This document shows, piece by piece, positions 1 through 12,120 of a stretch of DNA of 64,000 nucleotides. Location of the stretch: the NCBI GenBank assembly GCA_026168455.1, contig CM047425.1, forward strand, positions 3,570,001 through 3,634,000, written 5' to 3'. Positions within the stretch are counted from its first letter, which is position 1, and every line of letters begins with the position of its first letter. The notes beneath the pieces are model-generated. The model was not told where the DNA came from, made no database searches, and saw nothing but the letters and a program-made list of their open reading frames with translations. This DNA is from Theocolax elegans (lineage: Eukaryota; Arthropoda; Insecta; Hymenoptera; Cerocephalidae). Made by a program: the position numbers and the translations under genes.

Positions 1-616
1 GCTAATTATGCGGTCAAGTTAGTTACATTTTACGATTTATTACAATTTATTTATTTATTTAAACCAAAAGAAACTTTACGAAGGTTATTACAATGTCGTA
101 ACTCCTACGGAAATAAAATACACTTATCTGCATAAATATATGTTTGGCATAACTTATAACTATACCTAAAACTAAATATAAAGCTAAAAAAAAAGTAAAA
201 TTAAAAAAAGTTAAGTTAAACTTGAATTTCTATAAAACGAAACCAATAATAAAAAAAGAAAAACTCAGCAAAGACAATGCAGCGCAAACCTAATAATGTA
301 AAGTATATAACTGGTATACGGTTTCATTACCATAACTTAATTAGCATTCCTCTAGCTTATGTATAAGAGTCTATAATGTTAAAATAGTGACCATTTTACT
401 ATTTGGAATAGTGCAATTTTATCATTCCGGTGTGTTTGTTAAATTGTGCACTATTACAACTTTGTACTTACTTCCAGGTAATTAATTTCACTAATTGTCA
501 TAGTGATATGATTCAAGGGTTCATTAGTTTTTTAAAAATTTGCATATTTCATGTGTGACAGAAATTTAGATAGCTTGTCACGCAACTTTTTCTATACAGT
601 TTTGAATTTCTTATTA
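1..616. other. AT-rich DNA, no gene seen
   Basis: AT-rich sequence with short A and T runs. The only open frames are short and lack any recognisable domain. I see no repeat partner elsewhere in the window. Confidence 0.6.
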
Positions 617-895
617 GGATCGAGTGACCAAATTCTAGGACATGATTTCTACTGTAAAAATATGAAGAAACCTGGAGTTACAGATGTTAATGCATCTTTT
701 TACGGAATTTATAAGCAAAAAAGAAACAATTCCACCAATAAAATGTTTGACTTTGGTCACGAATAATTCTAAAATAAATAGAGATATACTGTTAAACTTA
801 ATTCTAAAAGAAAGCTGAGATCGAGTAGATTGGATTTTAAAAAAAGGAAGATCAAATATTTTAATTTGGTCTAAAGTTATGAAAGAAAGGAGAAA
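617..895 (+). repeat. Diverged dispersed repeat, copy A
   Basis: This ~280-bp stretch aligns in the same orientation with 9421-9694, at roughly 70% identity by eye. Shared blocks in order include GGATC..CCAAA.TCTAGGA, TAAAAATATGA, GGAGTTA.AGAT, TTTTTACG, TATAAGCAAA, AAATAGAGATAT, CTGAGATC.AGTAGATT and ATGAAAGAAA. The order and spacing are conserved over the whole length, so common descent is likely. No terminal inverted repeats, target duplication or tail are evident, and the overlapping 71-90 aa frames are not conserved between copies. I infer an old non-autonomous transposable element or segmental copy of unknown class. Confidence 0.75.
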
Positions 896-1479
896 TACAT
901 TAGCCAATATTTAATCAATATTTTGTATGCAATATGTATTGGATTAATATTCGTATATTAAAATTTAAAAAATGTGATATACCGTAAAACACGTATAATA
1001 ATTATTTACATAGTTATAGATTTTGTAAAGAATATTATAAAGTTTGCAGGTACGTAATAATCGATTTCATTGCGATACTCGCGTAAATTTTCGCTGAAAT
1101 TTCGAAATCTGTTTTTCTGTTATTGTTGAAATTATTGGAAATGTTTTGCGAATCGAATTGCCAAATTGATATATATACGTATAATACGAAAAATAATACT
1201 GTGCCTCCCGGACAATAAATTTTAATTCTAAAAAAACACATCCACGATAAAATGTATAATTACACGAAGAAATTTTCTTCGATTTTAATTACCATACAAA
1301 ATTAGCGTCCTGCCACACGAAAAATGTTCCGGTTATTTTTCATTACAAAAATGTATCGCTAATATTCCTCAAATTAATCGGTGTTACTATAATATTTTAG
1401 GTAATTTACGGTTCGCACTGTATTAAAAAAAAAGTACGTCGACCGTACACGATTATTAGATACGATCGTAAAATTGGAT
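896..1479. other. AT-rich DNA, no gene seen
   Basis: AT-rich sequence with scattered CpG and homopolymer runs. Nothing recognisable. Confidence 0.55.
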
Positions 1480-2640
1480 GTTACTTATTAGCCGCGGGAT
1501 AGAAAAACGTCGTAGTAGCGTGGAAGGAGATCCCATAAAATTGGCGATCGTGCCAGATTGTTTAATACGAATTACCACCTCTTCTACCTGAGTAGATTCG
1601 TTCTTCGAGTACGCAGGGGCAACACCAAGTGTATATACATAAGAGGTTGGGATTCGCCAAGAAGAGAGAGAGACAGAGAGAGAGAGAGGGAAGTTTGCGG
1701 CGCGGGTGTTACAAATCCGGCAAAACTGCTTGGTTCTCCCTGTGTGAGAGTATCTCCGTTGGGTCGGTCGCGCGACATCTGCTGAATAATTCAGCCACGA
1801 ACTACTGTCCTCACGGGCAGGAGAGAGGCTTAATTGCATCGAGCCAAGACTATACGAGGAGACGAGAGAAGGAGAAGGAGACTGAGAAGGAGAATGAGAA
1901 GGAGAATGAGAACAAGGAAAGAGAAAACCGGAGAGAAGAGAAGTCTCAAAGAGAGAAGACTAGAACTACTTCGTATAAACTCGTACGAGCTCGGCGACAT
2001 CTGCAATGGCAAACTCTCGTCGTCGCGACTGCTGCTCCTCCTCCCTCCATCTCCACCTTGGACCAACTCGGTCTGCTCTCCTCTGGCATTTTCATTGAAT
2101 TAGCCAACTTCTTGACGATCCGCGAGGAGAGGAAAGAACCAACAGGAGGAGCGAGTATCAAGTGCCACCGTGGAGAAAGAGACTTTTTGCGATAATTAAT
2201 GGAACGGGAAACGGGAAACGGGAAACGGGATATATACGGGAGCCAACCTGACGAAAGCAGAGGATGCACGGCCAATGGGATTATACACCCAAACGAGATT
2301 ATCCCCGAGACCAGAGCCTCAAACGCTTATACCGGCCTTCATTCAATTATACATATATATACGCTTCTTCCTTTCCTTTCCTTTCCTTTCCCTTCTTCCT
2401 TCTTTTTTTTTAGTAATTAAACAATACCTTTCGCGTTCGTTAATCAAACCTTTCCCCGATTTTTCTTCCTCAAGGTATTTAATTAAGGATCACACTTCTT
2501 GTTACACGAACTTTTATCTTATCGTTAAATTAATCGATCAAGGTGTGTGCGCTATAGGTGATCGATTAGCCAAACCAAATGCTTTCTCAGCTTGCTCCCC
2601 CTCGCCCCTTTGAGTATTTCGCACTCGTCACGAATTGAAA
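1480..2640. other. GC-richer island with purine tract and minisatellites
   Basis: A GC-richer patch with a (GA)n microsatellite near 1663-1690 and a long GAGAAGGA-type purine tract at 1851-1965. It also holds a 7-bp minisatellite (ACGGGAA)n of almost four units at 2204-2230 and a TTTCC pentamer repeat near 2368-2392. The decamer GCGACATCTG occurs twice (about 1773 and 1993). Overlapping frames of 60-190 aa on both strands are low-complexity products of the purine tract and are not supported as genes. It could be a regulatory island, but nothing shows this directly. Confidence 0.5.
2204..2230. repeat. (ACGGGAA)n minisatellite
   Basis: Seven-base unit ACGGGAA repeated nearly four times without interruption. 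It is short and has no wider array around it, so it does not look like a telomere or satellite. Confidence 0.85.
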
Positions 2641-4989
2641 ACACTGTCACGATCTGTTTATACACAATGCCGGACACGCCCGACAAATATTTTTCTCCGG
2701 GGTGGAAAATTTTAAAAGGATTTCAACAGCCGCCGCGGTAATTTCATTCCCGCGTCAGGATTTACCGTGCTTATCCTTATACCTTTTATATATATATATA
2801 TATACTCCTCGATGTATTAGCCAGACTTTACTTTCTCGAGATCGTTTCTATTAATTTCAAGAGGGAACAACATTTTTGCACCTTTCGCCGTGACGTCTAA
2901 AGGTGGTTAGCGACGTGAGTAAACACTGTATAACCTTAATAGACTTTTACCTCGTGGTTAGGATTATTACACTATATTCATGCGAAGAACAATTTATAAC
3001 TTTTAACGGTTAATTGTTTTATCTATTTTTCGTAAACCTTTAATATTACGACACTGATTGTGATTAACACGCATTTCGATTCGTTTATATACTTTAGTTC
3101 TCCAATCTAAAGTCAGATTTTTAATCTTTTATAAATATTTTACGTGCATCCGCTTTTAACACATTTTTATAGAATAAAAACAAGTACCGATATAGTTATA
3201 AATGACATTACTGTAATGAGAACGTTTCATGTATATACAAATAAATAGACACGAACTTAAAATTAAGCTATATACGTATGTATTTATAATTGGGTTAACG
3301 ATTCATTGTATTGGATATATAAAACCTAATTTCAATTTTTGATACAATTTCTTTTTACACAATGTTAATAATTTTTTTTGTTAAACATTTACAATTTTTG
3401 TCAAACACATTTTGAGTGGGTTCCAATTTGTCGAAGACTCGATCGAAATGTGTGCGATATTTCGAATTTTACACATTAGAATAGTTTTTGTGTTACATTG
3501 TTTTATTTAATATTCTTATCGTGATTGTAAAATGGAATGATCATTGTTTCGAAAGTAATAAAATTGTCATAGTTATTTTGTATTAAAAGTAGTATTTTAA
3601 TGATTAATATTTTATTTGTTAAGAGGACGTCGAAGCTAGCATTTTTACCATCAGAGTAACTGTACCTAATGGCACATATTCGCAATCAGTTTCACACTAT
3701 TCTTCGTTATTTGCCGCTAGATTTCAATGAAATTTGCACATAAAATGATGCAGAGAATTGGGCTGTGCATCGAAAAGCGGCGAAAATTGAAAGAAAAACC
3801 TTTCTGATTAGTCTAAAACTGATTATGTATTATGTATTAGTAATTATTTTGTATTATTAGGTGCAATATTTCTAATTACAAAACAAAGTGTTGATAGACA
3901 AATGTTATAAAAGTTATTTATCTACACTTTATAAAGTTCGAATTTTCGAAACAAATATGTAAATAAAAACCAAAGAGTACATTACTTTCGAAATAATGAT
4001 CTTTCTTATTTCTCGTGATTCCAAATAATAAAAATGCATATCTAATTTTTGATATTCGAAACAATGCACACATTATAAATGAGCTTTCGATAAATCGGGT
4101 CCCACCCCAAATTTTTAATAAATTAGTTATTTATTATTTCACTATTTTATTTATTTATTTATTAAACGTAAAGTTAACTACATTTTTTAAAGAGGAAAAG
4201 GTAAATGTATATATATAACCTCAACTTTGTGCAAGTTAACAACGTTGTTTTAATCTTTTTTTTATTATTTAGCGGAAAATCAGGGATACTGTTTGAAATA
4301 TGTATGCAACTTTATATGTATAATATGAGGGAACAGTATTAAGTAATTAATTTATTTAAAAATTTTTATATGTTTGTGAAACAAAGAGATGTAATAATAT
4401 TTGATGTATTAAAAGTACACCTTTTTCTTTCAATTTCAAATTTTTTTGTTTCAAAATTTCTTCATAATTAAAATTGCATGGACGACCAATATTGAATAAT
4501 TAATAATTATTATTTATTTCAGTAACTCATACACCCTTTTAATAGTATACGCTTAAACAAAACGATACAGCTTCAAATAATGGATTTTACATTTCCCGTT
4601 CATGAACATCAAAGTTGATTCCACTTCCTTTGCGAAGAAAATGATCGTTTCTTATTAATATTCCTGATATTCAATGTTTCGATTTTTGTACGAGTGTAAA
4701 GTGTGTTGAAGAAAAAAAAGACGAACCATACATATACAGTGACCGAGTATATTCTTGCAAAGCAAATCCTTGGATTCCCGATAGCAGGAGATATAATCTA
4801 CGAGTGTATTATACGAAAATATTCGAATGACCATAAAATTGATTCAACAAGGCTGAGGATACGTGTCATCCACAATACACCGTATAACCCCGCGTATTAT
4901 ATATCCCAATTACGCAATTGAATATATAACACCGCCGGAGTAAAGTCCACCACTATATATATAAGCTTTAGGACGTACCGGACACGAAA
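2641..4989. other. AT-rich DNA, no gene seen
   Basis: After a mixed-composition stretch to about 2950 this is AT-rich, with a (TA)n run near 2787-2805. The short frames at 3503-3685, 4015-4218 and 4703-4921 have insect-like AT-rich composition but no domain, no paralogue in the window and no supporting context. I treat them as chance frames. Confidence 0.55.
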
Positions 4990-5560
4990 ACTCGGACGTA
5001 GGTTAAAATATACGAAGAGGCAAGAGAGAAGTTAACCGTTCTCGAGTCGGCGCAATCCATTAATCTTTTTTACGGTCCTGAGCTGAAGAACTCTTTCGGC
5101 GAGTAAAGCGCGCGAAGGACGCTGTCGACGCCTCTACTATTTTTCGGTCCCTGTTCAAGACAGAAAATCCCTGGGTTAACGAAGGAGAGAGAAAGAGAGA
5201 GAGAGAGGCGAGAAACGCGTTTATGATGCTCCTGCTCCTGCGATCCGACTGCTGGCTCCCGCTAATAAATAATTTCGCGCGGTCGCGATCCTCGTGTCCT
5301 CTGTAGATCTGCCGGTGATAACCTCGGCTAAAATACGCCGAGCGTTTTCTACCCGAGTTTAAATGCCACGGCACCCAGTCTCACCGAAGGAGGGACCGAT
5401 ATATAGGTATACCTTCCTTTAGTTCTTTTATATTCGAGACACTCGACACGAGGTACTTGGATTCGTATTTGCAACGCTATCGGTCCCGGACTCAACGATG
5501 ATGATAACCCAGAGGTGCGAACATCTTCTTTTTCTTTTTCCTTTTTTAAGAAAGACGTTG
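4990..5560. other. GC-richer island with GA tract
   Basis: CpG-containing island with GAGAGA at about 5190-5208 and TATATA runs at both edges. The 104-aa minus-strand frame here runs through the GA tract and has a Ser/Arg-rich, low-complexity translation. Not supported as a gene. Confidence 0.45.
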
Positions 5561-5963
5561 CGTAAAATTTTTTGTACAGCCTACGTTGCGTGTTTTACTA
5601 TGGATTTATTTTCGATGATCGATTATTATACATTTATGTAATTCATTGAATATATTTTTTTAATTCAAAAATTTTTTTAAATTGTTATTAATTATAAGCA
5701 TGAAATTTCTACGATTCAATAATTAAAATAACGAATAAAAAATTTAAATTAAAGTTTTAATTCATGTTTTTCAGAGCGTGTACCTTTCTCTTGCATTTAT
5801 GACAAATCTACATTCGGTTAAGAAAATTGTCTTTTAAAAACATTGACGTATTATTTTGAAAAAAATAGCCTCGACCCGAATAAAAAAATATACATTAACA
5901 GCATTATTCTTTAAAAATGTAATTATTTTATTTATTGCGATTGTTTTATTAGTATCTAAACTA
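5561..5963. other. AT-rich DNA, no gene seen
   Basis: AT-rich, with T-rich runs. Nothing recognisable before the MITE that starts at 5966. Confidence 0.55.
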
Positions 5964-5965
5964 TA

Positions 5966-6173
5966 CACGGAGAGCAGAAAATGAAGAAATATACAAGTGT
6001 TGCTAGTACAGTCAATCTGCTAGATAAACGTGTTTCCTTTCAGAATTTTACTATCCTAGCAATACAATTTTGGCTATAATATTTAAACAATATTTAATAT
6101 CAACGTTTTAATATTTTTTAAACTTGCTTAACATTATATGCAAACACTTTTTATAAATAAATTTTACTCTCTG
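5966..6173. mobile_element. TA-flanked MITE, CACGGAG family
   Basis: The left end reads TA then CACGGAGAG. The right end, read in reverse complement, gives CAGAGAG after a TA. The ends are about 208 bp apart, the size seen in related copies (49661-49875 and the copy split by the LINE). It has no coding capacity. The terminal match is short and the interior is diverged, so the boundaries are less certain than for the 10998-11140 copy. The TA flanks suggest Tc1/mariner-type mobilisation. Confidence 0.5.
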
Positions 6174-6540
6174 TATACATATTCTAATTGAATAAATTTA
6201 TAATAATTTATATATAAATAAAATTTTATATTTATTAATTAATTAATATTAAATATATTTTTTTCTCTCTTTAAAATAATATTCAAATAATATTTTTATA
6301 TTTTAGAATAATTTATTTGAATATTAAATAATTCGTAATGGAAACGAGAAAAAACCAGTTTTTGGTCGAAACAAAGGATTTCACGACAGCTTTGATTCCT
6401 ACTTGAATAATTGAAGTACGATTTAGACGATAGACATCGAGCTTATGAGTTAATTAATTAAAACAAAATACTAAACAAAAAAAAATATATAAATGGAGAG
6501 TTTATCGCGGAAATACAAAAAAAAGGTGGTACAGGTGAAA
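6174..6540. other. AT-rich DNA, no gene seen
   Basis: Very AT-rich, with TTAATTAATTAA-like runs and A-rich tracts near 6480. Nothing recognisable. Confidence 0.55.
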
Positions 6541-7060
6541 TGTTATTTAATGGACTCGAAGAGATTGTCTTAGGGATTGTTGAACCGTATAGCAACAGGG
6601 TGGCGAAACATGTCGAAGGAAACGAAAGGAGGTGGACCCGTGGCTGCCGATACCACGAGCAGCACCACTACCAGCAGGAGTGCACCAACACCAACCTCCT
6701 CCTTTTCTTTTGTCCTTATGTTCTTGTATTGCTCGAAAGAGAAAGAGCAAGTGGATCGCCGAGAACGCAATTAAAATGCCACGATAGCGCCACTCTGACG
6801 ATAAATAAAGCGCCCTCTCATCGGTCTTTTAGCTTTACCACCGCGGAGGTGGATTCTCCCTTTTCTCTGTCTCTCGCAATAAAAAGGTGGACGACGATCA
6901 ACCTTTCGCGGCCATGTTTCTCTCCATCCCTCGTGTTCCGTCTATATATACGATTCTCGTCGGTGGCCAATGTTGGATTGATGCAACCTCGATGCTTACC
7001 TTGCGAATCTATGCAAATTTTTAGCTGGTAGGCTTGTTCAATGAAAAATACAACTGGCTC
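6541..7060. other. GC-richer island, no convincing exon
   Basis: Balanced-composition island with CAGCACCAC-type trinucleotide-like repetition at about 6655-6700. The plus-strand 163-aa frame (6540-7031) competes with three overlapping frames on both strands and has no recognisable domain, so I do not call it. The octamer ATGCAAAT occurs at 7013-7020, but one 8-mer is weak evidence of a POU-factor site. Confidence 0.45.
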
Positions 7061-7790
7061 CTTCTCCTTAGACGGTTATTTTATACTTTTAATCGAGTAC
7101 GCGATTCTGACGAATCATTACTGTATATGATAGTTTTTATATAAAGAAGCTTCAATTATTAACATATATGTGTCGATACTTCAATTTTTAATGGTATCGC
7201 CTTGGTAGAAATTGTAACAATTGTTTTTTGTATGAAATAAGATATTTTTTTTAAATCGGTATAGGTAACAGTTCATTATGAGGCTATAAGATTGATTATA
7301 TTTCTATTATGGTAAAATCCTTTATGTTTTTAAGTCCCATCATTGGATTCATCTAGTTTGTTGTTTTGTTACGAATTTTGTACTAATAAGGAGATTATAT
7401 CGAGGATTTATTATAATAACAAGTATATATAAAAGTCTGGTGTATTAAGTTCATAATTAAGTTTAAATCAATCAAAAGTTTTACACAGCATCCAAAACTT
7501 CATCTACATTTTCTATCCTAAATTCTTCTCAGACTACTGTCCAATAATTTTCCCTACTTGAATTATTTCGAGAATGTCTCTCGGTACAGTTTTCACAAAC
7601 ATCCATATTTTCAGTTAGAATCTTCGGATTTCTACATACGATCCTCTGTACATACTAATAAAAAAAATACACACACAGCTCACCAATTTCGCATAAAATA
7701 CGTCCCGTTATCTAAAGGGATAATTAATAATTGAAGTGAAAAAGATAAAAAAATCCTGGAATTATTCTTTTGAGCGAGTAAACAATGCAG
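7061..7790. other. AT-rich DNA, no gene seen
   Basis: AT-rich background, nothing recognisable. Confidence 0.55.
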
Positions 7791-8790
7791 CGTAAAAGAG
7801 TACAAACGAGGGATCAAAAGTAGCGGCGCGAGTGTGTGTGTGGGCGCGATTCTTGAGTGGTTCGCGGTAGGGCGAGATAACCAATGCACAAGGGAGGAAC
7901 GCTGGAATGGAATAAGAGAGAGAGAAAGAGAGAGGGAGAGGGAAATAAAGGATTTAATGTATGGCCGGCGATCTAATTTTTGGAATTATTCTCACGCGAG
8001 GGGGTGGTCTGGTGGTGTCGGTGCTCGAGATTCAAAAAGGGAAGGGAACAAAAAAAGGTATAAGGAGGTGGATGGAAGGAGAGAGGATGGAACAATACTT
8101 AAGGGGAGGGCGGAGGTAAGCGTCCTTTATTTTTCGCGTGGGATTAATCCGTGGATGCTTTTGGCATTGTTTAAGTGCGTCTTCTCGACAACTTTTTTTT
8201 TTCCTCTCCCTCTCTCTTCCTTGGTTTTTGGGGTTGTAGCCGGTGCGCTGCCGTTAATTTATGGTCAGAAATAAAAAAAAATATTCAACTTATTATAATT
8301 TCCCTCGTGAATTTCAGCCTTAATTATATATTTTACCCGCGGTTGCTTAATATCCTTGTATATATATAGATTTGTCGTTGATTTATCTTTTGGTGTTACG
8401 CATGGTGAATCGTTATATATATATATATATATAAAGGATCCCGATTGAAAGGACATATCGTTACATATATGGTATAATCATCGAGTCCACACAAATTTTT
8501 AGTGGGTATATATATATATATATATATATATACCTGTATGTGTGTGTGTCTATATAAGGTGTATATATGGAGAAACAAATGGAAAAGAGGGAGCTAGAAA
8601 GATATTTACGAGGCCATATATTAACAGCCACTTAGCTGGCTATTAATTTCGTTGCCGAGAATCGCTGAGAAAGGAGGATGGTAAAGGGTCTGTTCGCGGG
8701 TCAACTTTCCTTGGCTCGCCACGAGAAAACAAATAGTTATACGATGATACCGAACGACTCGTACTTCATTCTGTCAGTTTCAGCGTTTAC
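7791..8790. other. GC-richer island with GA and TA microsatellites
   Basis: Contains GTGTGTGTG near 7831, a (GA)n-type purine tract at about 7914-7942, a pyrimidine tract near 8185-8220 and two (TA)n arrays (about 8414-8432 and 8507-8532). The frames over these arrays give Tyr/Ile or Glu/Arg runs and are artefacts of the repeats. Confidence 0.5.
8507..8532. repeat. (TA)n microsatellite
   Basis: Uninterrupted TA dinucleotides, followed shortly by a TGTGTG run. Confidence 0.9.
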
Positions 8791-9420
8791 TTTCTTTTGA
8801 CACGATATACCTCACTACATATATATACTTAATATACTATATATTTTTCCATTAAACTATTTCATCAATTTTACTTTACCTAATATACATACAAGTTCTT
8901 GTAATTACCCGCATATTTCATTGGTATAATTAACAAAATTATTTTGATAAATGACGATGGGTTGTAAGTGGTAAGAATATTGCTCGATCCTGTTAGAAAC
9001 ATAATTCATTTTTTAGGTTAGAGTAGAGATGATTTGTTGAGATTTCATTAATTTACAGTTGTATTCAACTATAATAAAACGTTAAAACACCCATTAATAT
9101 ATAGATGAAAAATTAATAAAATCAATGGAACTGTGACAGATTTTTAGGTAATTATATAGCCAATCTTATCGAAATGATAAAATAATTTTTAGATGTAACA
9201 TTTAAATGGTTCATGCTATTTATAGCTATAATTACCTATTTACCTGGTAAAAATTAGATATTTTTTGAGGTTTCAACGCTTCAAATAACTATTTTATAGT
9301 TGCTAACCAGCCAATTTTTCAAAAGACGACTTTACACGTAAAATGTCACTTTAATTTATATCAATGTTTTCGTACTAAAAATATAATACTTACAGGAGGA
9401 CGACTAATCCTGCGGGAAAC
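8791..9420. other. AT-rich DNA with a weak inverted repeat
   Basis: AT-rich. GGTAATTATATAGC at 9147-9160 and GCTATAATTACC at 9225-9236 form an imperfect inverted pair. It is too short and AT-rich to call an element. Confidence 0.4.
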
Positions 9421-9694
9421 GGATCTTTACCAAACTCTAGGATATTTTTTTTTACTATAAAAATATGATAAAGGCCGGAGTTATAGATTTCAATGCCCTT
9501 TTTTACGTTAGATATAAGCAAATAACAAAAAATCGCACCAAAAAATCCTTAACTTTGATCGATTATAAATCGCAAACAAATAGAGATATGTTTCCAAACT
9601 TAAATTCATAGAAAACTGAGATCAAGTAGATTTAATTCAAAAAAAAATGCTCAACTAACTTGATTTGGTTGAAAGTCATGAAAGAAATAAGAAT
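9421..9694 (+). repeat. Diverged dispersed repeat, copy B
   Basis: Partner of 617-895, same orientation, about 70% identical by eye over ~275 bp with small indels. The best-conserved part is the 3' half, AAATAGAGATAT to ATGAAAGAAA. There is no shared open frame and no terminal repeats. Similarity appears to stop at about the same point at both ends in the two copies, which is compatible with a bounded mobile element. Confidence 0.75.
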
Positions 9695-10995
9695 TAAGCG
9701 ATATTTTGATAAATATTTAGAAATAAAAAATGTATTATGGTTTTTCAGACCAATTTTCAGAAAAAATAGCCTAGTGTTAAAAACAATTTAAATAATAGGA
9801 AAATTAATCTTTAATATGTCAATTTTATGTGGTTTTAGGTTAGGTTTATATTTTGCTATGTAAGCAATTCGATTTTTTAATGAGAGATTATTATGCAAAG
9901 TTCATAATGAAAAAAAAGGTATTTGAAAGCTTGTTCAATGGTAATATTTATCATTTTCTTTAATAAGAGAAAATAATGTTTAATTATATAAGAAAATAAT
10001 GTTTAATTATATAAGAAGTATCGTCTATAATATTTTTAAATATTTCAATATTACGATTTATTAATATTTTATGTAGATATTTTTGAACGAAAAATTTTCG
10101 TTTTTTAAAAAATTCAGAATAAAAAGAATAATTATTGTAGATAAATTAGATATAATTTTTTTGAATTTCACATAAAATTTAGCTTAGAATTAGTTAACTA
10201 TTAGCTAATTTAGTTAATTTTTAGCATGTCAATTAAAGAAGTTAGTAATTTCTAGCGGACTGCGAGGAAATAAAATTATATAATATATATAAATTATATA
10301 TTTTTTTTTAGATTGTACAGGTTATTTTTAAATAAAAATCATTAAGAAAATTGTTAAGAAAATTTCTACTACGTGAAAATTAATTGATGATTGTTCGAGA
10401 ATCAGACATTATTTAAATAATTTCATGTATCATCATATTTAGTATTGCAAGTATATTCATCAATATATCAGTATATTCATCAATATTCATTCGCCTTTTC
10501 ATGATAATTTCCCTATACGAAGGATCACGCAACTGAAATCAATGTAACACTGTAGGACAGTGTAAAACATTAATTACTTTATTTAATTTAATCAAAATAT
10601 AAATCGACTTTACAAATTGTTCTGCTAAAAATTTCGTTAAGGATTTTTAAATATGACTTTTATACATTTAATATAAATAAAAATTGTTTATATTAATACT
10701 CACAAAATTGTTCGTCGTTGTAGGAAGCATGTGCGTATTGACTCGTCAGATGGCAAATGGATTTCAATCAGGTAATACTTATTTACCCAGCACTTTTCCT
10801 CGCAAATAATATCGTTTCGGTATATTCCAGTAAAAATTCATTTCCCAATTTATTTGAAAGATATATGCTCAGTTATTTAAAAATTTAGTTCATTTATTAA
10901 TTTTTTTTTTATTTAAATTAATTTCGTATCTAACATTACAGTGTCTCAATTAAGATATACATTTTCTCCTTAACTCTTATTTATTTGTACAAGTA
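9695..10995. other. AT-rich DNA with a 24-bp tandem duplication
   Basis: Very AT-rich. A unit containing AATAATGTTTAATTATATAA is duplicated in tandem at about 9966-10014. A short ATATTCATCAATAT repetition lies near 10451-10490. No gene seen. Confidence 0.55.
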
Positions 10996-10997
10996 TA

Positions 10998-11140
10998 CAC
11001 TGAGAAAAAGTTGTATTAAAAATGACAATACTGTCTAGTAATAAAATTATAACAGACTGTAAAAATTAAAAAAATTACTGTACTGTATAATAAAATTTAC
11101 GAAATGTTTATTAATTTTTACTACAACTTTTATCTCAGTG
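10998..11140. mobile_element. TA-flanked MITE, CACTGAG family (best copy)
   Basis: A 143-bp element bounded on both sides by TA (10996-10997 and 11141-11142). The terminal inverted repeats are CACTGAGAAAAAGTTGTA at the left and, in reverse complement, CACTGAGATAAAAGTTGTAG at the right. The interior carries the family signature ATGACAATACTGTCTAGTAA and CAGACTGTAAAA. It has no coding capacity. TA duplication with short inverted ends is typical of Tc1/mariner-derived MITEs (established knowledge); the assignment to that superfamily is inference. Confidence 0.85.
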
Positions 11141-11249
11141 TAATACGAACTACATGTATATGGTAGTGTATTAAACAGTTAAACATTAGACAAAGATGTT
11201 TAATACATATATATATATAAGTGTAAAGTGAACGAATAGTAAAGAATGA

Positions 11250-11690
11250 TCCGTTTTATACTTTTCTTCCACATACTGGTATTGCGTAGAGAGTATAGAC
11301 ACTCACGTTTATTGTATTCCCTCGCGCTACGTGGACGCGGTTCGTAGCCAATTGAGGAACTGGAGGAACGACGGGGGAGGACGAGAAACGAGAAGAATTA
11401 AAACGACCGAGTTGAATTCCCGTTCCCTCTTGCACTTGCGAGGAAAAATCGATTTGCGATACAGGAAGTTGGCTTCTTTTATTTTTCTTCCGTTGATTAC
11501 ACACAGCAGAAAAAAAGAAGAAAGAAAAAAAAAACCAACCGAGGATTACAAAGAGAGGAGGGATGGATATAACGCGGCTACTTGTCGATACGACTCGAGT
11601 GCATCTTTCGTGGTTTCCGTTTTCATTATTCTTTTCCAGTGGCATTAGACTTTTCGTAACTCAAAATTACTTCCGCTACTTGTACGGTAC
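11250..11690. other. GC-richer island, no convincing exon
   Basis: CpG-containing island with an A/G-rich stretch (11505-11535). Two opposing frames (129 aa minus, 105 aa plus) overlap each other almost completely and neither has a recognisable domain. Confidence 0.45.
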
Positions 11691-12120
11691 GTTGGTAATA
11701 GTTTTTTTAACATTTTCTTTTTTAATTTGTATTATTAATGTATCTATAAAATATTAGATTTTTGCGTATGAGACGATATGTCATTGAATATTATATAATT
11801 TTACATTAAAAGAAGACCAATTTAGTGACAATTAATAAATTTTTAGTATATATATGCGGATGTTGATATAATCTTTTAAAAATTAGTGTGTTATGTTCTA
11901 AATTTACTGTATTTTATATAGTATCCAATTAAATAGAGAGATATCACCAGTCATTTTTATACAACACATTTACCTGAATTCGCTCCTTCTTTCGTTGCTG
12001 TAAATAATTCACATTTTATTATTTTATCATCGATGTACTCACTGTATATATTCATTTACGTTTTCCCTAATAATTAATCATCCTCAATAATCATCGTACA
12101 TTGTAATGATTAAAATTAGC
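11691..12120. other. AT-rich DNA, no gene seen
   Basis: AT-rich background, nothing recognisable. Confidence 0.55.

Noticed and set aside
1629..2195. 188-aa plus-strand open frame
   Set aside because: Its middle is a Glu/Lys/Arg run from a GAGAAGGA purine tract, several other frames overlap it, and no domain is visible.
2732..2743. GCCGCGGTAATTT resembling the conserved 530-loop of small-subunit rRNA
   Set aside because: Only about a dozen bases match and the flanks do not continue into rRNA sequence. Chance match.
6540..7031. 163-aa plus-strand open frame
   Set aside because: Several frames on both strands overlap, composition is not protein-like and no domain is recognised.
9147..9236. 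MITE with GGTAATTATATAGC ends
   Set aside because: The inverted pair is short, AT-rich and has an indel; no flanking duplication.
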